Below are positions 9,054 through 17,124 of a stretch of 57,674 bases of DNA, piece by piece. Source of the stretch: Chloroflexota bacterium (GTDB lineage: Bacteria > Chloroflexota > UBA11872); assembly GCA_022826485.1 (NCBI GenBank), contig JAJDUU010000042.1, positions 1-57,674 on the forward strand, read 5' to 3'. Position 1 is the stretch's first letter. The number at the start of each line of letters is the position of its first letter. The position numbers and the translations under genes are program-made. Below the pieces are notes generated by a model. It had not been told where the DNA came from and did not search any database. It saw only the letters and a program-made list of their open reading frames with translations.

Positions 9054-9515
9054 ATGGCCTGCGCCGATGACGTGGCTGCGTACATCCTCGAACGCCGCAC
9101 GCCGCTAACGGCGATGAAACTCCAGAAGCTCCTCTACTACAGCTATGCATGGCACCTCGTGTGGGACGAGGAACAGCTGTTTCAAGAGTCAATTGAGGCC
9201 TGGGCCAACGGGCCGGTCGTCCCAGCCATCTACGAACGGCACCGCGGACGATTCAGGCTAGAAAACTGGCCGTGGGGCAACCCAGCAAATCTACAGCAGA
9301 ACGAGCGCGAGACGGTTGATGTCGTGCTTAGTGTCTACGGCGATCTTGGCGCGCACGAATTGAGCAATATGACCCACCGCGAACCACCGTGGCGAGATGC
9401 ACGAACTGGTCTGCTTCCGGGGCAGCGGTCCAATGCGCGTATCCCAGACAGCGCGATTTTTGAGTACTACGACAGTCTGTACGAGGAAGCGCAGGCGGAT
9501 ACCGACAGCTCCTAG
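9054..9515 (+). CDS. Panacea-domain (SocA/GepA-like, DUF4065) antitoxin
   Basis: 153 residues from ATG 9054, chosen because AAGGAG lies eight bases upstream. The signature of the family is clear: TAMKLQKLLYYSYAWHL near residues 18-34, then F.E.IEAWANGPVVPAIYE. Panacea-domain proteins act as antitoxins for many unrelated toxins in bacteria and phages, and SocA is a proteolytic adaptor for its toxin SocB. The gene that follows three bases later is the likely toxin partner. The pair is more AT-rich than its neighbours, consistent with transfer. An in-frame TTG at 9006 would add 16 residues but has no ribosome-binding site. Confidence 0.85.
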   Translation: MACADDVAAYILERRTPLTAMKLQKLLYYSYAWHLVWDEEQLFQESIEAWANGPVVPAIYERHRGRFRLENWPWGNPANLQQNERETVDVVLSVYGDLGAHELSNMTHREPPWRDARTGLLPGQRSNARIPDSAIFEYYDSLYEEAQADTDSS

Positions 9516-9518
9516 GCT

Positions 9519-9980
9519 GTGGCTCGACAGCGAAACCGCCGAGCGCTTCGGAAGGCCAGGCGGCGACAACAAGCTGCGGCTCAACGAGCCGCGAAGGGCG
9601 TTACCCAGTCCCAAGGCACAGACTGGCGAACACTAAATCCACGTTGGAGCTTCCAGTACCTGCGGATGGCCGGTCCCTACAGCTGGCAGATGATTGATCC
9701 TGATGACTTGGTGCAAGCCATTGAGTTCCTTGCACAGACCGCTCGACGGAAATGGGGAGAGATTATTACGCAGCCGGGTGGACATCACCATCTGATTGAA
9801 ACAGCCGACTTGGTGCGGCCAGCGCGCGACGATTTGCTGGCGGCGATTCCAGGCGGCACCGACGAGGTGATGTCGCTGAGGATCACTGGCCAAAAGCGAA
9901 TATTCGGATACATGGAGGTGGGTGTAATGCACATCCTCTGGTGGGATCCCGAGCACGAGGTCTGCCCCAGCGACCGGTGA
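9519..9980 (+). CDS. Putative toxin partner of the Panacea antitoxin
   Basis: 153 residues, GTG start three bases after the antitoxin stop. The first 30 residues are very basic (repeated Arg/Lys/Gln). The body shows a helical segment with KWGEI, a GGHHHLIETADL histidine stretch, then DEVMSLRITGQKRIFGY and a strand ending ILWWDPEHEVCPS. The last pattern, a beta-hairpin followed by WWDPEH.V.P, resembles the C-terminus of small RNase-like (RelE/YafQ-type) toxins, but I cannot assign a known toxin family with confidence. The operon position, size and tight spacing are what support a toxin role. Confidence 0.6.
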   Translation: MARQRNRRALRKARRRQQAAAQRAAKGVTQSQGTDWRTLNPRWSFQYLRMAGPYSWQMIDPDDLVQAIEFLAQTARRKWGEIITQPGGHHHLIETADLVRPARDDLLAAIPGGTDEVMSLRITGQKRIFGYMEVGVMHILWWDPEHEVCPSDR

Positions 9981-10032
9981 GCAAGTCGCGGACGGCCTGC
10001 GGGAATCCACTCTGGCCGCGGCGCGCGGGCCG

Positions 10033-12222
10033 CTAGCCCGCCGGCGGTGGCAACGATTTGCCGTCTGCCGCGGCGGTTTCCTTGTCCGCCGGTGTGATGA
10101 CTTCGATCCGCACCGCCACGAGCAGGGAGGCCTCGAGGTTGGTTGTGTCGACGCTGTAGGCGACCCGCACGACCGCACCCGGCTCGAGGCCGGCGGGCAC
10201 GAGGTCAGCCGCATCGTCCGGTAGACGAAATTCCACGCCGCCAACTCGCAGGACCCCTTCCGCCAGGCTCTGCACCACGCCTTCCAGCGTGGCCAGGCGT
10301 TCCGCCGGAACGTCCGAGCCGTCGCCGGTGTCGTCCTCGGTCGGCTCCGGCGTGGGCGTGGCCTCGGGCGTCGGCGTCTCGGTTGGCGCCGGGGTCTCGG
10401 TGGGCTCGGGAGTGGGAGTAGCTTCCGGAGTCGGGGATTCCGTGGGCGCCGGGGGTTCAGTGGGCTCGGTCGTAGGCGTGGCTTCCTGTGTGGGCGTCTC
10501 GGTTGGCACCGGAGTTTCAGTCGGCTCGGGCGTGGGCGTACTTTCCGGTGCGGGCGTCTCGGCGGGCGCCGGCGTTTCCGTCGGTTCCGGCGTGGGGGAG
10601 GCCTCGGGCGTCGGAGACTCCGTGGGCTCCGGAGTCGCCGTGGCTTCCGGTGTGGGCGCCTCGGTGGGCGCCGGCGTTGCCGTGGGATCGGGTGTGGGCG
10701 TCTCTGTTGGCTCGGGCGTGGCCTCCGGCGTCGGCGTCTCGGTGGGCGCCGGCGTCTCCGTGGGCTCCGGGGTGGGCGTAGCTTCAGGCGCCGGCGTTTC
10801 GGTGGGCTCCGCGGTAGGCGTGGCTTCCGGCGTGGGTGTCTCCGTCGGCTCGGGCGTGGCCTCCGGGGCCGGCGTCTCGGCGGGCGCCGGGGTTGCCGTC
10901 GGTTCCGGTGTCGCTTCAGGCGTGGATGTCGCGGGTTCCAGCCCGAGCAATCGCAGTCGTCCGTCGCCGTCGAGGACGGCGGTGGCCTGGACCCAATCGC
11001 CAACCACGATGGCCTCGTCCACCTGCGCCGCCGGCTCATCGGGGCCGGGCAGGCGCACGGCGATGCCGGAAATCAGGAGCTGAACGTCGTCCCGGCCCTC
11101 GAGCCGCCCATCCAGCACGGACGCTTGCTCGGGCACAACGACATCCTCCGGCCACGGCGTGGGCGTGTCGGTCGGCGCGGGCGATGGCGTCGGCGTTTCC
11201 GCGGTTGGAGTCGCCGTGGGCGCCGGCGGCGTCGCGGTTGCTGCAGGCGACGGGGACGGCGCCGGTGATGGCGTGGGCGCGGGTGTTGCCGGGGCCGGCG
11301 CGGGAGCGGCGGTCGCCGGAGGTGGCGGCGCCGGCGTCGCGGCTTGCGGCGAGGGTGCAACCGGCGGCGACGGCGGCTCGGTGGCGGAGGCGATCACCTC
11401 CGGGACGGCGGCCGCGGTGGGCAGCAGCGCCAGGTTGGGGCCGCGCCTGGCGTCCAGGAGCCCCTCGTCGGCCGACTGGCTCGCCACGGCAATGGGATCG
11501 CGGACGCCGGGTGCCGAGGCTTGCGTGAGCCCCTGCAGCCGTGTCTGGTGGTCGCGCAGGCGGCTGCGGAACGAAGCGACGACCGCGGCGGCGTCCTCCC
11601 GATCGGCGGGGCCGGCGGCCGCGCTGGAGATGCTCAGCGCGCTCACCCCCTTGCGCAGCGAGTCGCGATAGGCATCGATGGCGTGCTGGACGGCGGTCCG
11701 GTCGCCGTCGGGGGCCGTCTGCTCGATTTCGCGCAGCCGCGCCTCGGCGTGCTCCAGGTAGATGGCCGCGCGCTCATCCTCGTCGACGAACGCGACGCGC
11801 AGCTCCTCCAGCGATAGGCGGTAGCCGTAGAGCGCGCTGCCGGGACCGCTGTTGACGGCGGCGAGCGTGACGCCGCCATAGGCCACGAGCGCCACCGCGA
11901 CCGCGGCCACGACGCCGGCCATGCGCACCGGCGCCAGGGGCGGCAGCCGCGGGATCAGCCGATCCCAGAGCGACGGACGGGGCTGGGGCGGCGCGGCGGC
12001 CCGACGCTGCAACTCATGATCGATCAGCGCGAGCCCGCGGGACATTTCGGCCGGCGTCATCGGCGGCGGCGTCATGGCCTGCAGGTCCAGCGCGACGACC
12101 AGCAACTCGCGCAAATCCGCGGCCATCTCGGGGTAATCGCGCAGCACCTGATCGAGGGAAGCCTCGCCGCGCTGCACGCGGTCCAGGCTCACCTCGAAGG
12201 CAGCCTGGAGCTCCTGGCTCAT
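10033..12222 (-). CDS. DUF5667 protein with Pro/Thr/Glu stalk and two DUF5666-like domains
   Basis: 729 residues. Residues 1-100 are a cytoplasmic helical region (YPEMAADLREL), 101-123 a membrane helix, and 124-260 the rest of DUF5667 (ALYGYRLSLEELRVAF, long helices). Proline/alanine-rich linkers follow, then a DUF5666-like beta domain at about 366-430, a stalk of TPEPTETPAPTE-type units at about 431-643, and a second DUF5666-like domain at about 644-715. The start overlaps the sigma-factor stop (ATGA, 12219-12222), so the two are translated together. By analogy with similar sigma/DUF5667 pairs, the N-terminus may bind the sigma factor while the outside part senses the envelope; that role is inferred. 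Confidence 0.75.
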   Translation of the reverse strand: MSQELQAAFEVSLDRVQRGEASLDQVLRDYPEMAADLRELLVVALDLQAMTPPPMTPAEMSRGLALIDHELQRRAAAPPQPRPSLWDRLIPRLPPLAPVRMAGVVAAVAVALVAYGGVTLAAVNSGPGSALYGYRLSLEELRVAFVDEDERAAIYLEHAEARLREIEQTAPDGDRTAVQHAIDAYRDSLRKGVSALSISSAAAGPADREDAAAVVASFRSRLRDHQTRLQGLTQASAPGVRDPIAVASQSADEGLLDARRGPNLALLPTAAAVPEVIASATEPPSPPVAPSPQAATPAPPPPATAAPAPAPATPAPTPSPAPSPSPAATATPPAPTATPTAETPTPSPAPTDTPTPWPEDVVVPEQASVLDGRLEGRDDVQLLISGIAVRLPGPDEPAAQVDEAIVVGDWVQATAVLDGDGRLRLLGLEPATSTPEATPEPTATPAPAETPAPEATPEPTETPTPEATPTAEPTETPAPEATPTPEPTETPAPTETPTPEATPEPTETPTPDPTATPAPTEAPTPEATATPEPTESPTPEASPTPEPTETPAPAETPAPESTPTPEPTETPVPTETPTQEATPTTEPTEPPAPTESPTPEATPTPEPTETPAPTETPTPEATPTPEPTEDDTGDGSDVPAERLATLEGVVQSLAEGVLRVGGVEFRLPDDAADLVPAGLEPGAVVRVAYSVDTTNLEASLLVAVRIEVITPADKETAAADGKSLPPPAG
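10320..10925. repeat. Intragenic Pro-Thr-Glu repeat array
   Basis: About 600 bases coding, on the minus strand, for degenerate units of TPEPTETPAPTE and TPTPEATP. The DNA repeats are imperfect and wholly coding. This is the stalk of the DUF5667 protein, and arrays of this kind change length easily by slippage. Assembly errors are possible here. Confidence 0.85.
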
Positions 12223-12776
12223 GCCGAGTCCCCCTGTAAAACGTTGCGCAGCGTGGCTATCGCCCGAAATTGCAACGCGCGCACGGCGGGCTCGTTACGC
12301 CCCATCAGCCGGCCGATTTCGGCGTGGCTCAAGCCCAGGGCGAATCGGTAGGTGATGACCTCACGCTGATCGTCGGTGAGATGCCGCATGGCCTTGCGCA
12401 GCTCTTCGCGCCGCGAGATGGCGTCGAACTGCGAGTCCAGGGTGTCGGACGGGTTGGCCAGCAGGCCCTCTTCGAGGGGCACCGTGTCGCGCGCCGCGCG
12501 CCAGTGGTCGACCACCACGTTCTTGGCAATGCGGAAGAGCCAGGCCGTGAATTCGCCGGTCGACCGGTGCTCGTAGCGCGCGATCGCATCCATCGCCCGG
12601 ATGAAGGTCTGGTTCGTGAGGTCCTCGGCCAGGACGCGGTCGCGGGTCTGATAGGCGATGAAGCGCTGGATTTTCGGCGCAAAGAGCCGGTACAGCTCAC
12701 CGAACGCCTCGCGGTCGAGACGCATGGAGGCTTCAATGAGTGCTTCGAGGTGCTCCTCGGGCGATGCGATATCCAC
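12219..12776 (-). CDS. ECF-type RNA polymerase sigma-70 factor
   Basis: 185 residues, GTG start. Region 2 is seen at about residues 25-95 (FGELYRLFAPKIQRF, AEDLTNQTFIRAM, FTAWLFRIAKNVVVDHWR, the last being the -10-binding helix). Region 4 is at about 120-180 (LTDDQREVITYRFALGLSHAEIG and the recognition helix RNEPAVRALQFRA). There is no region 1.1 or 3, which fits an ECF sigma. It is cotranscribed with the DUF5667 membrane protein downstream, a likely regulator. Two direct repeats in its upstream region (12804-12839) may control it. Its regulon is unknown. Confidence 0.9.
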   Translation of the reverse strand: MDIASPEEHLEALIEASMRLDREAFGELYRLFAPKIQRFIAYQTRDRVLAEDLTNQTFIRAMDAIARYEHRSTGEFTAWLFRIAKNVVVDHWRAARDTVPLEEGLLANPSDTLDSQFDAISRREELRKAMRHLTDDQREVITYRFALGLSHAEIGRLMGRNEPAVRALQFRAIATLRNVLQGDSA

Positions 12777-12803
12777 GTCCAGAGCGGCGGTCCTGCCGGC
12801 GTC

Positions 12804-12839
12804 GTAACGCGGGGCGGATTCGAGCGTTATGCGGGGCGG
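12804..12839. promoter_or_regulatory. Direct repeat upstream of the sigma-factor gene
   Basis: Two copies of GT(A/T)A(C/T)GCGGGGCGG start at 12804 and 12826, 22 bases apart, or about two helical turns. They lie 28 bases upstream of the sigma start and may be an operator or the ECF factor's own promoter region. The match of 12 of 14 positions is seen directly; the function is a guess. Confidence 0.35.
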
Positions 12840-12848
12840 CCGGGTCGC

Positions 12849-13829
12849 CTATTCCATGATAGGGCTCGACCGGTCCGCGCCGCCGGACGGGTCGGCGAAC
12901 CACCCGCGCGTCCGTTCGAGCCCTTCGCTCAGATCGACTCGCGGCGCCCAGCCAAGCAGCGCCCGGGCCAGCGCCGCGTCGCCGATGTACCGGGAGACCT
13001 CGGCCTCGGGATGCGGATGCGGCACGTGACGGACGCGATCGGCATCTCCCGCGATCAGGCGCGCAAGCTCGGCGATCGACGTTTCCCTGCCGGAGGCGAG
13101 ATTGAGCGTGCGGCCCACGGCAGACTCCCTCGCGGCGTCGACGATGCCGCGCGCGCAGTCGTCCACATAGACGAAGTCGCGCGTCTGCGACCCGTCGCCG
13201 TGAACGTCGAGCGGCGCGCCGGCCAGGATGCGGCTGAGGAAGCGCGCCACCACGCCGCCCTCGGCGTCGTCGCGCTGCCAGGGGCCGTAGACGTTGAACG
13301 GTCGCACCGTCGTCAGGCGCAGGCCAAGGGTCTGCGCGTAGCTCTGCGCGATGACCTCAGCGGCGAGCTTCGAGGCGGCGTAGGGCGACGCGGGTATCGC
13401 GGCGGCGTCTTCGGCAAGCGGGGCATCCGCCGCGGCGTACACATGACAGGTGCTCACGAGGACGAGGCGCAGGTCGCGGCGGCGGGCGGCCTCGGCCACC
13501 ACCAGCGTGCCCAGCACGTTGGCGCGCATGGCGCTGGTGGGGTCGCGCACGCTCGCGCCGACCGCCACCTCCGCCGCGAGGTGGTAGACCGCGTCCACTC
13601 CCACGACCGCGCGGTCCACCGCGTCGGCGTCGGCAACGTCCGCTTGGACCAGTCCCAGAAAGGCCGCATCGTCGGCGAAGGCATCGAGACTCGCGGACCG
13701 GCTGCGCGACAGGTTGTCGAGCACGCGCACCGGCCGCCCGCGCCGCAACAACTCGGCCACCACATGCCGCCCGATGAAGCCGGCGCCGCCGGTGACGAGC
13801 GCGCTCAGGCGTCGACCTCCCGCAGCCAA
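12849..13829 (-). CDS. NAD-dependent sugar epimerase (UDP-glucose 4-epimerase-like)
   Basis: 326 residues, an extended short-chain dehydrogenase. TGGAGFIG near residues 13-20 is the NAD-binding GxxGxxG. The catalytic YAASK follows after a serine in LVLVSTCHVY, and RPFNVYGP binds the sugar nucleotide. Such enzymes epimerise or dehydrate UDP- or TDP-sugars for polysaccharide or glycolipid synthesis. The gene overlaps the preceding epimerase by 25 bases on the same strand, so the two form an operon and may act in succession. The exact sugar cannot be read from the sequence. Confidence 0.88.
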   Translation of the reverse strand: MAAGGRRLSALVTGGAGFIGRHVVAELLRRGRPVRVLDNLSRSRSASLDAFADDAAFLGLVQADVADADAVDRAVVGVDAVYHLAAEVAVGASVRDPTSAMRANVLGTLVVAEAARRRDLRLVLVSTCHVYAAADAPLAEDAAAIPASPYAASKLAAEVIAQSYAQTLGLRLTTVRPFNVYGPWQRDDAEGGVVARFLSRILAGAPLDVHGDGSQTRDFVYVDDCARGIVDAARESAVGRTLNLASGRETSIAELARLIAGDADRVRHVPHPHPEAEVSRYIGDAALARALLGWAPRVDLSEGLERTRGWFADPSGGADRSSPIME

Positions 13830-14764
13830 TCGGCCATGCGCGCAATTCCCGCGGCCAGCGGCGTCTCGGCGCGCCAGCCCAGCTCGCGCTCAATGCGACC
13901 GGTGTCGGCGCACAGCGCCGGCAGGTCGCTGCGGCGTCCCGGCATGACCTCCACGGCGCTTTCCGAGCCGGTGACGCCCACGATGAGCTCGGCAAGGTCG
14001 CGGATCGAGGTCTCCTGACCGGTGCCGATGTTGAAGACCGAGCCCGCCAGGTCGGGACCGGCGGCGAGCACGCGCGCGTAGGCGTCCACCGCGTCGTCGA
14101 TATACATGAAGTCGCGGGTCTGCGTCCCGCCGCCCTCCACCCGCAGCGGCTCACCGCGCAGCGCGCGCACGATGAAGGCAGGAATCACCGCCGGATAGCC
14201 CACGAGGTTCTGGTGAGGTCCGAAGGTGTTGAAATTGCGGATCACCACGACCGGGTGCCCCCACCAGCGATGGATCGCCAGGCACTGCATCTCACCGGCC
14301 ACCTTGCTGGCGGCGTAGACCGAGCGCGGTTGCAGCGGATGCCACTCGTCCATCGGCACGCGCACGGGGGCGCCGTAGACCTCGGGCGACGAGGCGTAAA
14401 CGAGCAGCGGCGGCCGCCGCATGCCGGCGATGGCGTGCGCGAAGCGGAAGGTGCCGTGCTCGTTGACGGCGAAGTATCCGGCGGGGTCGTCCATGGACTC
14501 CGGCACCGAGATTCGGGCCGCGTAGTGCACCACGGCATCGGGCGCCAGGTCCTCCAGCCGTTCGGTGGTTAGCTCCGCGAAATCGCCCGTCTCAACGGTT
14601 ACGCGGTCACAGCGCGCCGCCTCGACCGTGAGCGGGTCCTGGCCGGGATACTGGCGCGAAAAGTCGTCAACGCCGATCACCTCGGCGTGTGGGTCGTCGG
14701 CCAGGAGACGGCGCGTGAGAGTGATGCCGTACATGCCGGCCGCGCCCGTGATGAGCACCCTCAC
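13805..14764 (-). CDS. NAD-dependent epimerase/dehydratase
   Basis: 319 residues from GTG 14764, chosen because it places VRVLITGAAGMYG at the very N-terminus as expected for the family; the frame is open for another 53 codons, but that extension looks non-coding. The NAD loop GAAGMYG, catalytic YAASK (in VYAASKVAGEM) and RNFNTFGPHQ are present, and the ARISVPESMDDP substrate loop is typical of GDP/UDP-sugar epimerases. First gene of a two-gene operon with the overlapping epimerase downstream. Role inferred: synthesis of an activated sugar for the cell surface. Confidence 0.85.
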   Translation of the reverse strand: MRVLITGAAGMYGITLTRRLLADDPHAEVIGVDDFSRQYPGQDPLTVEAARCDRVTVETGDFAELTTERLEDLAPDAVVHYAARISVPESMDDPAGYFAVNEHGTFRFAHAIAGMRRPPLLVYASSPEVYGAPVRVPMDEWHPLQPRSVYAASKVAGEMQCLAIHRWWGHPVVVIRNFNTFGPHQNLVGYPAVIPAFIVRALRGEPLRVEGGGTQTRDFMYIDDAVDAYARVLAAGPDLAGSVFNIGTGQETSIRDLAELIVGVTGSESAVEVMPGRRSDLPALCADTGRIERELGWRAETPLAAGIARMADWLREVDA

Positions 14765-15354
14765 GCGAGCATCAGGTCCAGCAACGCACGGCAAGCAAAG
14801 GCGAGTGCGTTCACGGAAGCCAGAGTATAGGGCCAGAGTTGCACCCTCTACCCAGTATCGCTTTCGGAAGTGAGGGGAATGGGCTACCGACTTCCGCGAC
14901 ACTCGTTCTCCCATCCCCATCATCGCCGCCGACGAGCTTCCTCAGCCGACCAGCCAGCAATGTCAAGTGCCAAGAGTCGAGCGCAGACCATCACGCGGCA
15001 GCAGGTATGCGCCGATGGGGCTTGAGTAACGGAGCTAACGATTTCCCCGCGTCACGGAGGCACTTCCCCGCACTCAGCAGACGTGTGCCCGCCGGGCCGG
15101 TGAATCGGGCCGAAAGCGTCCTTGAGTGCCTAGTTCCCACTGCGCGTATCATGGGCCATGTCAGCCGTTGCGTTGCTGATGCCACTTGCCGCTCATGATT
15201 CGCTAAGTGCTATCAGCGGCCGGTGGTGCTACCGTGATACGAACAGATACCGAACGACATGGGCGGAGCGAGGGTTTCCTAACTCAATGGCAAGACATCG
15301 GCCACGGCAACTCCCGACCAGCAGCTCTTGAAGGGCATCGCTGCGAGGCCCTCC
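14765..15354. other. Long intergenic region with no gene seen
   Basis: About 590 bases between the divergent epimerase operon and the DUF433/PIN pair. Open frames here lack family signatures and ribosome-binding sites. On the minus strand a TATACT hexamer near 14824-14829 could be a -10 box for the epimerase operon, but no good -35 box is paired with it. No tRNA, rRNA or repeat of the families seen elsewhere was recognised. Confidence 0.5.
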
Positions 15355-16071
15355 GTGCATAGCCCTGAAGTCGGCTACTTCAACGGCACATACACCATTC
15401 AGGCTGCCGCTCTATACCTTCGAGCTACCACACCTCCGCGAGACCAGCCGCTCCACATATGGGAGCGACAGGCCTCCCCAGGCTATGTCCGGCCATCAGC
15501 CCGATCCATCGCCGCCTGGATTCGGTTTGGCCTCGATCTTGACGTGCTTCAAGTTAGCCGCCTGACTCGTGCAGTCACATTTCAGGACCTCATCCGCATG
15601 CGCATGGTGGCCCTCCTGCGCACACGAGGCATGTCGCTAGATGAGATACTTACTGCCGAGGCATACGCTCGAACCGTTACTGGCAGTCACAATCCATTTG
15701 TCACCGAGCCTCTTTGGACATCTGGCTCCGATGCATTTCTAAGATTTCGCGACAAAATACTATCAATTTCTCGCGCTGGTCAGTATGCGTTAGACTTTCT
15801 TAATGAGTATCTTGAACCCGTGCATCATGGATTGCAATTCGGACCCGAGCATTCCGCAGAGATATGGCGTCCGTATCAGGCAATAGCCCTGGATCCTACG
15901 ATTGCATTTGGCGCACCGTGTATTGAGTCTACTCGGATTCAAACTGAATCGATTTGGTCGCTGCACAAGGCGGGAGATTCACCAGAGTATCTTTCTAACG
16001 CCTATGGTATCGATGTATCGAGGATTCGAGCAGCCCTTAACTGGGAACAGCGCTTGGCAAATGCCGCTTGA
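15355..16071 (+). CDS. DUF433-type antitoxin with N-terminal extension
   Basis: 238 residues from GTG 15355, six bases after a GAGG site; a TTG at 15328 is an alternative. The last 60 residues match the DUF433 (VapB-like) pattern: a GAPCIESTRIQT strand followed by helices with HKAGDSPEYLSNAYGIDVSRIRAAL and WEQ. The N-terminal part contains a MerR-like piece (YTIQAAALYLR, then FQDLIRMRMVALLR.RGMSLDEI), probably a DNA-binding domain for autoregulation. It overlaps the PIN-like gene by 11 bases. Base composition from 15700 on is clearly more AT-rich than in the flanking genes, suggesting acquisition by transfer. Confidence 0.75.
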   Translation: MHSPEVGYFNGTYTIQAAALYLRATTPPRDQPLHIWERQASPGYVRPSARSIAAWIRFGLDLDVLQVSRLTRAVTFQDLIRMRMVALLRTRGMSLDEILTAEAYARTVTGSHNPFVTEPLWTSGSDAFLRFRDKILSISRAGQYALDFLNEYLEPVHHGLQFGPEHSAEIWRPYQAIALDPTIAFGAPCIESTRIQTESIWSLHKAGDSPEYLSNAYGIDVSRIRAALNWEQRLANAA

Positions 16072-16543
16072 CGACATCGCCTTTTGTCTAGATGAATGCC
16101 TTCCATATATTGTTGCAAAAGCACTCCGCCTCGTAGGGTACAATATTGATGACCATCAAAAGCTCAAACTAATCGGCCAGATTGATGAAGAGGTCATCCC
16201 CTGGCTAGCACAGAATCGCTATGTGTGGATAACCAAAGATACAGATGCCAAGAAGAGGCACGCTGAACTAATGATGAAGAACGCGCTTAGTGTGGTGTGG
16301 ATAAGGGGAATGGACCGCAAGACAGCAGCTCGGCGCGGGATTAGGACTCGCGATCTACATCTAATGCTCACCACTCGGATCGACAAAATAGCTGCAGAAT
16401 TAGATCGCGCCGATGGACCGCGACACTTCGAACTGGGAATGAACGGGGAACGTCCGAGGCTCGAGCGAATTCAGGAACAGCGAATTAGATTTGGTGCACC
16501 GCTGCCGCAAGTAAGGCGAGCACGCCGTCGAAGGCGTCGCTAG
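16061..16543 (+). CDS. PIN-like (DUF5615/Mut7-C type) toxin
   Basis: 160 residues from ATG 16061. The N-terminal FCLDECLPYIVAKALRLVGY matches the LDE.lp..va..L...G pattern of DUF5615-type PIN-like nucleases. The acidic residues D and E near position 10 and the later ITKDTD are the expected metal ligands, and HAELMMKNALSVVWI is the next strand-helix unit. PIN-like toxins cleave RNA. The start lies inside the DUF433 gene, so the two are coupled and form a type II toxin-antitoxin unit. The last 40 residues are basic (RRARRRRRR) and may bind nucleic acid. Confidence 0.72.
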   Translation: MPLDDIAFCLDECLPYIVAKALRLVGYNIDDHQKLKLIGQIDEEVIPWLAQNRYVWITKDTDAKKRHAELMMKNALSVVWIRGMDRKTAARRGIRTRDLHLMLTTRIDKIAAELDRADGPRHFELGMNGERPRLERIQEQRIRFGAPLPQVRRARRRRRR

Positions 16544-16615
16544 CTTTCTTCCAAGTCTATTTGGGGAAGTGCCGATTCGAAAGCGATCTGGTATCTCTCG
16601 TTCGAACGGCCGCAG

Positions 16616-16852
16616 CTACCTTTCGGCCGGCTCGGCAATCAGGTCAGCAAGGTGAGAGAGCGAGCGAAATACCAGGTCGCCGTGATACTTCTCCGGGGGA
16701 TTTTGGTAGATACGCAGAAACTCCTGGGCAGTCAGATCGAAGAGCCGCCGCGCGTCCCTATCCAGCTCCTCCCAGATCTCCTCGCGCGTCACCAGCACGT
16801 GCTCGTACTCATCCGGCAGCCATTCGGGGCGCCCGTTGACTGATGTGGCCAT
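16616..16852 (-). CDS. Small hypothetical protein
   Basis: 78 residues, acidic, starting MATSVNGRPEWLPDEYEHVL and containing a helical middle (REEIWEELDRDARRLF) followed by DLTAQEFLRIYQ. An AGAGGA lies 11 bases before the ATG. The tail FRSLSHLADLIAE looks helical. No family is recognised. It converges on the PIN-like gene, and its size would suit an antitoxin, but no partner is adjacent. Confidence 0.5.
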   Translation of the reverse strand: MATSVNGRPEWLPDEYEHVLVTREEIWEELDRDARRLFDLTAQEFLRIYQNPPEKYHGDLVFRSLSHLADLIAEPAER

Positions 16853-16968
16853 GGCCCGGCGAATCCTCTTGAATGCACGCGCGCTGCGTGCACGTTAGCA
16901 GGGTCGCACGTGCGCGTCCCAGATACCCAACGGGGCGTGCTCGGTTCGTCCACGGGCGAGTTGGGGAT

Positions 16969-17014
16969 GGATTCCCGCCTCCGCGGGAATGACGGACGCG
17001 GGCGGGAATGACGG
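16969..17014. repeat. Short hairpin repeat (TTCCCGC/GCGGGAA type)
   Basis: The 27-base unit GGATTCCCGCCT-CCGCGGGAATGACGG forms a 7-base stem TTCCCGC/GCGGGAA, followed at once by a partial second copy GGCGGGAATGACGG. Further near-identical copies are at 22083-22109, 46556-46582 and 56105-56131. Confidence 0.85.
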
Positions 17015-17124
17015 ACGGGCCTGGGAGTGACTCGGCCAACGTGACGCGCAACCTGCGGCCGCGGCTTGGCGGGGATTGCGGGGGCGGGGACACTGGGGTG
17101 CCGAGACTTGCCGGGAGAAGGCAC

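Noticed and set aside
10320-10925. Possible CRISPR array
   Set aside because: Repeats are degenerate, without constant spacers, in frame, and code for the stalk of the DUF5667 protein.
10289-11083. Plus-strand frame with Val-Gly-Ser repeats
   Set aside because: It is the antisense reading of the Pro/Thr/Glu stalk; the repetitiveness comes from the coding strand.
14924-15198. Small open frames in the 14.8-15.35 kb gap
   Set aside because: No ribosome-binding sites, no recognisable motifs, and overlapping alternatives in several frames; no tRNA fold was found either.
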